Of a stretch of 13,760 bases of DNA, positions 8,413-12,348 are shown piece by piece; positions within the stretch are counted from its first letter, which is position 1, and each line of letters opens with the position of its first letter. Under the pieces are notes generated by a model. That model made no database searches. It saw only the letters and a list, made by a program, of their open reading frames with translations, and was not told the DNA's origin. The DNA comes from Alphaproteobacteria bacterium UBA7691 (GTDB lineage: Bacteria > Pseudomonadota > Alphaproteobacteria > Ferrovibrionales > Ferrovibrionaceae). The stretch spans positions 1 to 13,760 of the forward strand of contig DLGP01000039.1 in assembly GCA_002482765.1 (NCBI GenBank). The letters are read 5' to 3'. The position numbers were made by a program, and so were the translations under genes.

Positions 8413-8424
8413 GGTTGCGCAACC
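8413..8424. promoter_or_regulatory. 12-bp perfect palindrome, possible operator
   Basis: GGTTGCGCAACC is perfectly self-complementary. It lies in the non-coding stretch 8298-8625, upstream of the beta-barrel promoter. A second GCGCAACC occurs at 8461-8468. No regulator can be assigned. Confidence 0.3.
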
Positions 8425-8484
8425 CTTGGGTGAGGGAAATTGCCGCCGCGCGGCCATGCGGCGCAACCGCTTGGTCATGGGAAA
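8417..8484 (+). repeat. Pair of imperfect direct repeats in the 330-bp intergenic region
   Basis: Copy 1 (8417-8439) and copy 2 (8461-8484) share GCGCAACC, then CTTGG, then GGGAAA. They differ by one inserted G and a four-base block. The copies are about 44 nt apart. Apart from these repeats, the palindrome and the two promoters, I see nothing else in 8298-8625 and no convincing gene. Confidence 0.4.
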
Positions 8485-8555
8485 CGAAAAATGTGTTGGA
8501 TTGCGCGCTCGATCGGCCCGCCGCTGCTTTTATGCCGGAAGCCGGCCCAAGCCGC

Positions 8556-8584
8556 TTGATTTGCCAGCCAAACCGGGCTACATC
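8556..8584 (+). promoter_or_regulatory. Possible promoter of tRNA-Glu
   Basis: TTGATT (8556-8561) and TACATC (8579-8584) are separated by 17 bp and would start transcription about 35 nt before the tRNA. Both boxes match consensus only partly. Confidence 0.35.
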
Positions 8585-8625
8585 CTGCCCCGCCTCACCG
8601 GCCGCCCAGCATGCCTGGGCATACC

Positions 8626-8701
8626 GGCCCCTTCGTCTAGAGGCCTAGGACACTACCCTTTCACGGTAGGTACACGGGTTCGAATCCCGTAGGGGTCGCC
8701 A
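8626..8701 (+). tRNA. tRNA-Glu (anticodon TTC)
   Basis: A 76-nt cloverleaf including encoded CCA. The acceptor strands GGCCCCT (8626-8632) and AGGGGTC (8691-8697) pair with one G-T wobble at position 2. The anticodon stem CTACC/GGTAG (8653-8657/8665-8669) encloses CTTTCAC with anticodon TTC at 8660-8662. The T-loop is TTCGAAT. The body matches remembered E. coli tRNA-Glu in most positions, including the D-arm TCGTCTAGAGGCC. It decodes GAA and GAG. Its 3' end is duplicated at 9997-10014, implying that it served as an integration target. Confidence 0.97.
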
Positions 8702-8707
8702 CTTTCC
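8689..8707 (+). repeat. att-like direct repeat, copy 1 (tRNA-Glu 3' end)
   Basis: GTAGGGGTCGCCACTTTCC covers the 3' strand of the T-stem and acceptor, the CCA, and six bases beyond. It recurs at 9997-10014 with only the T after GTAGGGG missing. Confidence 0.7.
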
Positions 8708-8827
8708 GCGCAAGCACCTTAGATCATTGGTAATTTGGGCTTTTTAGGCGCTTGCGGAGGCGCAACAAGGCGTCTCGCAAAATAGTCCTGCCGCCCAGCG
8801 CCACAGGCTCCGCTAAAGCAAATCGGC

Positions 8828-8855
8828 TTGGCAACGCGTCCAAAAGCGCTAAACT
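8828..8855 (+). promoter_or_regulatory. Possible promoter of the parD/parE' pair
   Basis: TTGGCA (8828-8833) and TAAACT (8850-8855) are 16 bp apart, matching five and four of six consensus bases. They would give a leader of about 55 nt before ATG 8918. Confidence 0.35.
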
Positions 8856-8917
8856 TCACCAATAGTATGATGCTTGCCCCACTTCATTTCTGAGCAATCT
8901 TTTTGGAAGGCCGAACC

Positions 8918-9163
8918 ATGGCTACGGTGCGCAAAACCATCACCTTGACAGCGCAGCAAGACGCCTGGGTGAAGTCGCAGATCGACAAGGGCGCCTTTAC
9001 CAATGACAGCGAGGTTTTCCACGATCTCATCCGGCGCGAACAGGAACGGACGGCTGAAATCGAGAGCATCCGGGCAGCGTTGATCGAGGCAGAACAGAGC
9101 GGGGAAGCCCGGCCGTTCGACCCGGAAGCTTTCAAGCGCCGTATGCAACTTGCCTATCGCTGA
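8918..9163 (+). CDS. ParD-like antitoxin
   Basis: An 81-residue protein of the ParD/CopG-like ribbon-helix-helix class. ATG 8918 has GGAAGG at 8905-8910, seven bases upstream. The N-terminus (ATVRKTITLTAQQDAWVKSQ) gives the DNA-binding beta strand and first helix, followed by GAFTNDSEVFHDLIRREQER, the standard ParD wording. The C-terminal half (from about residue 45) is the acidic helical tail that wraps the toxin, with RPFDPEAFKRRM near the end. Known ParD proteins neutralise ParE gyrase inhibitors and repress their own operon. The next frame (ParE-like) starts inside the last codons of this gene, as in functional pairs, but that toxin is truncated, so this antitoxin may have no living partner. 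Confidence 0.88.
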   Translation: MATVRKTITLTAQQDAWVKSQIDKGAFTNDSEVFHDLIRREQERTAEIESIRAALIEAEQSGEARPFDPEAFKRRMQLAYR

Positions 9164-9338
9164 GTATCGCCTCGCGCCTACCGCCGAGCGCGACCTTGAG
9201 AAGATTTGGCGTCTATCCGCCGAGCAATGGGGCAACGGGCAGGCACACCGCTACCTGGACACGCTAACGGTTGCCTTTGTGGGCTTGGTCGAAGCGCCGA
9301 AAACTTGGCCCGCATGCGATTTCATCCGGGATCCGTGA
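9150..9338 (+). pseudogene. Truncated ParE-like toxin
   Basis: The frame opens at TTG 9150, overlapping the ParD gene by 14 bases. It reads MPIAEYRLAPTAERDLEKIW and then a helix with EQWGNGQAHRYLDTL, a good match to the first two-thirds of RelE/ParE-family toxins. It stops at 62 residues after CDFIRDP, whereas family members run about 95-100. The missing part is the last beta strands, which in intact relatives follow the CD.IR motif and carry conserved Arg and Tyr residues. In another frame, 9328-9351 reads GIRERMQS, which resembles the sequence expected next, so a frameshift is likely. After about 9351 no ParE-like sequence remains and the stop codon of the XRE gene begins at 9356. The toxin is probably inactive. 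A short functional variant cannot be excluded. Confidence 0.65.
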
Positions 9339-9355
9339 GCGAATGCAGTCCGCCA

Positions 9356-9811
9356 CTACTCAGCTGCCACAGCCTGAACAAGCTCAAATTCGAATTTGAA
9401 AATTCGAGGCAGTCGAACACGGTCAAAATGAACCTCGATCATGTAGGTCGGGCCTATCATGTGAGGGTCCGGTTCCACCCAAGTAACCCGGCCTAATTCC
9501 TGCTGACCAATGATTGGTTTACCAGTGCTATCCAGGTAGCCTTGTGGAACGCGCGACTGCGCTCTGAATCGCACCATATCACCAACCTGGAACCGCCTTA
9601 GTGAAACGCTTGAGCGTCCACCAGCGTCGGAAAAAATCACTCCGGATGCTTCCAGCTTTGCTTTAATTGCAGCAAGGGTCGCTGGTGATCCAACCGATTT
9701 GCCGGTTTCTATATTTGCAATGGTGTTGCGGTGAACGCCAGTCTCTTCTGCCAGTTGATCCAATGACCAATTCAACGCGGCTCGCCCCATTCGAACGTCC
9801 TCCGGATTCAT
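9356..9811 (-). CDS. XRE-family regulator with an extra C-terminal beta-rich domain
   Basis: A 151-residue protein. ATG 9811 has GGAG six bases upstream. A longer frame from 9913 would add 34 residues that read through the promoter and repeats. Residues about 7-60 form a lambda-repressor-like HTH (RMGRAALNWSLDQLAEETGV, then HRNTIANIETGK), close to small solitary regulators common in alphaproteobacteria. These normally end soon after the KLEASGVIFSDAGG-type segment. Here about 75 further residues follow (from RRFQVGDMVRFRAQSRVPQG), including ELGRVTWVEP and YMIEVHFD, and ending FKFEFELVQAVAAE. The alternation of GD, V and hydrophobic strands suggests a small SH3/KOW-like barrel, but I do not recognise the family. 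It is convergent with the parD/parE' pair, its 3' end lying against the broken parE. Confidence 0.8.
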   Translation of the reverse strand: MNPEDVRMGRAALNWSLDQLAEETGVHRNTIANIETGKSVGSPATLAAIKAKLEASGVIFSDAGGRSSVSLRRFQVGDMVRFRAQSRVPQGYLDSTGKPIIGQQELGRVTWVEPDPHMIGPTYMIEVHFDRVRLPRIFKFEFELVQAVAAE

Positions 9812-9824
9812 CAACATCTCCAAT

Positions 9825-9849
9825 GTATAAATAAACCATGGTATAAATA
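9825..9849 (-). promoter_or_regulatory. Two direct copies of GTATAAATA at the XRE promoter, possible operator
   Basis: GTATAAATA occurs at 9825-9833 and 9841-9849, a 16-bp period. The upstream copy overlaps the predicted -10 of the XRE gene and the other falls just past the predicted start point. This suits an autoregulatory site. Confidence 0.4.
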
Positions 9850-9872
9850 CACATTGCAGGGTGATTTGGCAA
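9844..9872 (-). promoter_or_regulatory. Possible promoter of the XRE gene
   Basis: On the - strand TTGCCA (9872-9867) and TATTTA (9849-9844) are exactly 17 bp apart, giving a short leader of about 25 nt before ATG 9811. The -35 is good and the -10 fair. Confidence 0.4.
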
Positions 9873-9904
9873 GCTGTCCTGTCAAATCGGCTGTTTCTTA
9901 AAAT

Positions 9905-9924
9905 GTGGTACAACGGTGGTACAA
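9905..9924 (+). repeat. Tandem GTGGTACAA pair, possible protein-binding site
   Basis: GTGGTACAA at 9905-9913 and 9916-9924 repeats with an 11-bp period, about one helical turn, some 75-90 bp from the right att-like repeat. It may be an arm-type recombinase site or an operator. Neither can be shown from this sequence. Confidence 0.4.
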
Positions 9925-9996
9925 TTGGCGCCGGACGTGGAGCGTATTTTTATCAATAAACCAATAATTTAGAGTCATATTTGCAAGGCAATTCCG

Positions 9997-10014
9997 GTAG
10001 GGGCGCCACTTTCC
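9997..10014 (+). repeat. att-like direct repeat, copy 2 (tRNA-Glu remnant)
   Basis: GTAGGGGCGCCACTTTCC repeats 18 of the 19 bases of 8689-8707 with a single-base deletion in the tRNA acceptor part. The bases just before it (9989-9996) still match the T-arm partly. No other part of a tRNA is present here. Confidence 0.7.
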
Positions 10015-10106
10015 ATTCGATAAATAGCCATGTATCCGCAGTGCAGCAGATGCGCTAACCGGGACGCCAATATTTGCTTTGGTTGGCAATCTTGGGCGGC
10101 GAAACC

Positions 10107-10156
10107 AGCCCGGGCCGGCGGAATCGAGCGGCCAAAAGCCGCGCCAGGCCCGGGTT
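10107..10156. repeat. Nested GC-rich inverted repeat
   Basis: AGCCCGGGCC (10107-10116) pairs with GGCCCGGGTT (10147-10156), with one G-T wobble. Inside it GCGGC (10128-10132) pairs with GCCGC (10138-10142) around CAAAA. It lies 26 bp downstream of the stop of the - strand gene ending at 10182 and could end its transcript, but no T-run follows on that strand. Confidence 0.45.
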
Positions 10157-10181
10157 GCGGGCCGGCGCGGCGGGCGGCTGA

Positions 10182-10520
10182 TCAGAGCAGGTAGAAGCCG
10201 AGGGCGCCGTTGACTTCCTCGCGGATGGCATCGAGCGCGGCGCCGACAGCCAGATCGGCGCTGGTGATGGTGAGGGCGGTGGCCGAGGCCAGCACGGTGG
10301 CGATATGGGCGCGGGTCAGCCGCACCACAAGGCGGGCCTGCTCCTGCGGCAGATCGCCAAGCGCCACGCCCTTGCCGAGTTCCTTGATCTGGCGCGCCGT
10401 GCCCTTCAATTCCACCTTGAGGATGCCGCGGATATCATTCCAGCTGCTGCGTGCTTCCTCGCGCGCGGCGCCGAACATGCGAGCGAACAGACTATCGGTA
10501 TCGATTTCAGTGTAAGCCAT
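10182..10520 (-). CDS. Small soluble helical protein, function unknown
   Basis: A 112-residue protein that I do not recognise. The start at 10520 has GGGGGA six bases upstream, and the product opens MAYTEIDTDSLFARMFGAAR. Helix-favouring residues dominate: a charged first half (EEARSSWNDIRGILKVELKG), a middle segment with basic and acidic residues, then an apolar Ala/Thr/Val-rich stretch (THIA-type alternation around residues 75-97). The protein ends EEVNGALGFYLL. No signal peptide or cysteine is present. It stands alone on the - strand, divergent from the FecR-Hint gene across a region with an 18-bp inverted repeat. The C-terminal LL and the amphipathic pattern would suit membrane association, but that is a guess. 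Confidence 0.7.
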   Translation of the reverse strand: MAYTEIDTDSLFARMFGAAREEARSSWNDIRGILKVELKGTARQIKELGKGVALGDLPQEQARLVVRLTRAHIATVLASATALTITSADLAVGAALDAIREEVNGALGFYLL

Positions 10521-10573
10521 TACGCATCCCCCAGATGGTGTTGCTACTGCCGGTTTTTGGCGCCGACCACATG

Positions 10574-10600
10574 CGGCCGACTGCATACGGCCGACTGCAT
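10574..10600 (+). repeat. Tandem 13-mer CGGCCGACTGCAT x2
   Basis: Copies at 10574-10586 and 10588-10600 are identical and separated by one A. A weaker relative (GCCGACCACATG) precedes them. They lie directly before the 18-bp inverted repeat. Confidence 0.55.
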
Positions 10601-10602
10601 TC

Positions 10603-10620
10603 GGTAATGGAATCATTACC
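10603..10620. promoter_or_regulatory. 18-bp perfect inverted repeat, candidate operator
   Basis: GGTAATG, four bases, CATTACC. The 7-bp arms are perfect and AT-rich compared with the flanks. It lies between divergent genes starting at 10520 (-) and 10779 (+), a common place for a dimeric regulator. The rest of the 258-bp gap (10521-10778) shows no gene. Confidence 0.45.
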
Positions 10621-10778
10621 CGCAGGGCGAGGGCCGTGCAAGGCATGCAGGGCGCAGCCTGGCGGCCAATTGCGGCGCCTGCGGGTATAAGGGCGCGGCA
10701 AGTTGCCGTGCGATAGTAACCTGACGCCGCAAGCTGTTTTCACCTTGCCGCCGGGGCGGGCAGGGCCATACTGCCGCC

Positions 10779-11942
10779 ATGCGCCATGTTCTTCCGATCA
10801 TTGTCGCTGTGATGCTGCTGCTCTGGGCTTTTCAGCCCGGCGCGGTGCGGGCGCAGAATATCGGCGCCGTGGAAGAGGTGCGGTCGGAAGCCTTTGCCAC
10901 AGCGCCCAGTGCAGCGCGGGCGCGGGTGGCGATGGCCCGCCAGGTGGTGAGCAACGAGGCCATCGAGACGGCGCGCGACGCCGCTGTGGGCCTGCGCTTC
11001 ATTGACCAGACCGTGTTCCGCATCGGCCCGGACAGTGCCGTGATGCTGGATCACTATGTATTCGATGGCGGGCGCGGCAACGGCGACATGGCGCTTAATC
11101 TGAGCCGCGGAGCCTTCCGCTTCATCAGCGGTAGCATGCCGAAGGCCGGTATCGCGGTGCGCACACCCACGGCGCTGATCGGGGTGCGCGGCACCGATTT
11201 CCTGGTGCGGGTAACCGCCACGGGCGCCACGCAGGTGACGGTGTTTGACGGCAGTGTCACCATCGAGCCGCTGGTTGGCGGCGCGGTGCTGGCGGTGGCG
11301 CCCGGCCAGCGCGGCAATGTGGATGATGCCGGCGCAGCGCCCAGGCTGGAAGCGGCGCCACCCGACGAGAGCGGCGCCGGCTTCATGGGCAGCGACAGCC
11401 TGAACAGCCAGATCGGCAGCAGCGGGCCGCGTTTCAACCAATCCCCGATGCCCAGCCTGCCACCACCGGTCTTTGTGCCGCCGCCAACAACGCCGGTGCC
11501 GGCGCCGCCGCAATTCAAGACCCTGTGTTTCACCGGCGATACGCTGGTGGCAACCAGCAGCGGCCCGCGCCGTATCGATGCGGTGTTGCCGGGCGAATGG
11601 GTGTTGGGCCTGGGCGAGGAAGGCCATGCCGCCTGGCGCCGGGTGCGCGGCGTGCAGCGCCATGGCAGCGAAGAACTCCGCAGCAAGCCGGCGGAAGCAC
11701 AACTTGTGGCGCTGCGGATTGCCGGGCGTGACCTGCGCCTCACCGGCGATCATCCGGTGCTGACCGATACCGGCTGGCGCCGCGCCGGCCTGCTCCAGCC
11801 CGGCGATTGGCTGCGTGCCGAAGATGGCAGCCTGGTGCCGTTGCAGCAGATCAGGCATGGCCTGGCGCCGGAAGCCGTGTTCAATCTGGATGTTGAGATG
11901 TTCCCGGCTTATGTGGCGGGCGGGATTTTTGTCAGTGGATAA
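10779..11942 (+). CDS. Secreted FecR-domain protein fused to a Hint (hedgehog/intein) domain
   Basis: A 387-residue predicted exported protein. Residues 4-22 are hydrophobic and VRA at 23-25 suggests signal peptidase I cleavage. Residues about 60-190 match the FecR domain: DQTVFRIGPDSAVMLDHYVF, SRGAFRFISG, RTPTALIGVRGTDFLV and FDGSVTIEP. A Ser/Pro-rich linker (PPPVFVPPPTTPVPAPP) leads to a Hint domain at 250-387. That domain opens CFTGDTLVAT with candidate nucleophile C250 and has TGDH (T322 and H325, the TxxH of block B) and GWRRAGLLQPGDWL. The last strand reads AVFNLDVEMFPAYVAGGIFVSG. The terminal His-Asn of self-splicing inteins is absent. N-S acyl shift and N-terminal release remain possible, protein splicing does not. 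FecR domains usually act as iron-signal sensors or anti-sigma partners; here no TonB receptor or sigma factor adjoins. Confidence 0.88.
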   Translation: MRHVLPIIVAVMLLLWAFQPGAVRAQNIGAVEEVRSEAFATAPSAARARVAMARQVVSNEAIETARDAAVGLRFIDQTVFRIGPDSAVMLDHYVFDGGRGNGDMALNLSRGAFRFISGSMPKAGIAVRTPTALIGVRGTDFLVRVTATGATQVTVFDGSVTIEPLVGGAVLAVAPGQRGNVDDAGAAPRLEAAPPDESGAGFMGSDSLNSQIGSSGPRFNQSPMPSLPPPVFVPPPTTPVPAPPQFKTLCFTGDTLVATSSGPRRIDAVLPGEWVLGLGEEGHAAWRRVRGVQRHGSEELRSKPAEAQLVALRIAGRDLRLTGDHPVLTDTGWRRAGLLQPGDWLRAEDGSLVPLQQIRHGLAPEAVFNLDVEMFPAYVAGGIFVSG

Positions 11943-12069
11943 AAGCCCGCTGCCGTGAATATTCATCGAATACGTTACAGTTGAATCTGACAAATAATGA
12001 CTCGCTTGACTCGACGCAGGATGGCCGGAACAATCGCCAAAAATCCACATCCTCTCAGACGATTCGGCG

Positions 12070-12345
12070 ATGCAACTTTCAGAACTTCAGCGTGCAGCTT
12101 TGATCGGCGTGGCGGCCCTTGTGGTGATCGCCGCGGCGGGTTTTTTCGGCATGCAGATGCTCGGCAGCAGCAAAAGCAATGCGGCGGCACCGGTGCAGAT
12201 TCCGAGCCGCAATGACTGCATCAATGATGGCCTGCGCAATCTGCAAAGCGGTTTCAGCCGCCAGACCGCCTATGATATCGAAGTGCGCTGCGAACAGCTT
12301 ATCCAGTCGCTGGAAGCGCGCAGTGGCAAGCCGGCGCAGCGCTGA
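12070..12345 (+). CDS. Small single-pass membrane protein, function unknown
   Basis: A 91-residue protein starting at ATG 12070, with only weak purine signal upstream. Residues 9-31 (ALIGVAALVVIAAAGFFGMQ) form one transmembrane helix. Two cysteines at residues 50 and 74 lie in the non-membrane part. The soluble part is SRNDCINDGLRNLQSGFSRQ followed by TAYDIEVRCEQLIQSLEARS, a probable helical hairpin. It follows the FecR-Hint gene by 127 bp with its own possible start signals, and its stop lies three bases from the stop of the convergent cyclase gene. Codon use matches the flanking genes, so it is probably real. I do not recognise the family. Confidence 0.65.
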   Translation: MQLSELQRAALIGVAALVVIAAAGFFGMQMLGSSKSNAAAPVQIPSRNDCINDGLRNLQSGFSRQTAYDIEVRCEQLIQSLEARSGKPAQR

Positions 12346-12348
12346 AAC

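Larger units (their letters stand above)
8702..10014. mobile_element. Mini genomic island or remnant at tRNA-Glu
   Basis: About 1.3 kb lies between two copies of the tRNA-Glu 3' end, the layout produced by tyrosine-recombinase integration. The interior is visibly richer in A/T than the flanking genes, most of all at 9640-9990. It holds a parD-like gene, a truncated parE-like gene and a divergent XRE-fusion regulator. No integrase, excisionase or transposase reading frame is visible. It is therefore either a decayed island or a minimal element mobilised in trans. Established knowledge: tRNA 3' ends are common attB sites. That this stretch was ever mobile is inference. Confidence 0.6.

Noticed and set aside
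8360..8692. A 110-residue + strand frame running into the tRNA gene
   Set aside because: It ends within tRNA-Glu, has no recognisable motif and covers the palindrome and repeats.
8709..8756. Inverted CGCAAGC/GCTTGCG as a terminator after tRNA-Glu
   Set aside because: The 7-bp arms are 34 nt apart, and the T-run lies inside the loop, so it does not fit an intrinsic terminator.
9898..10089. A 63-residue - strand frame upstream of the XRE gene
   Set aside because: It spans the right att-like repeat and the GTGGTACAA pair, has no motif and no clear binding site.
10740..12050. A 436-residue - strand frame opposite the FecR-Hint gene
   Set aside because: No recognisable domains, and the + strand has a signal peptide, FecR and Hint motifs in order.
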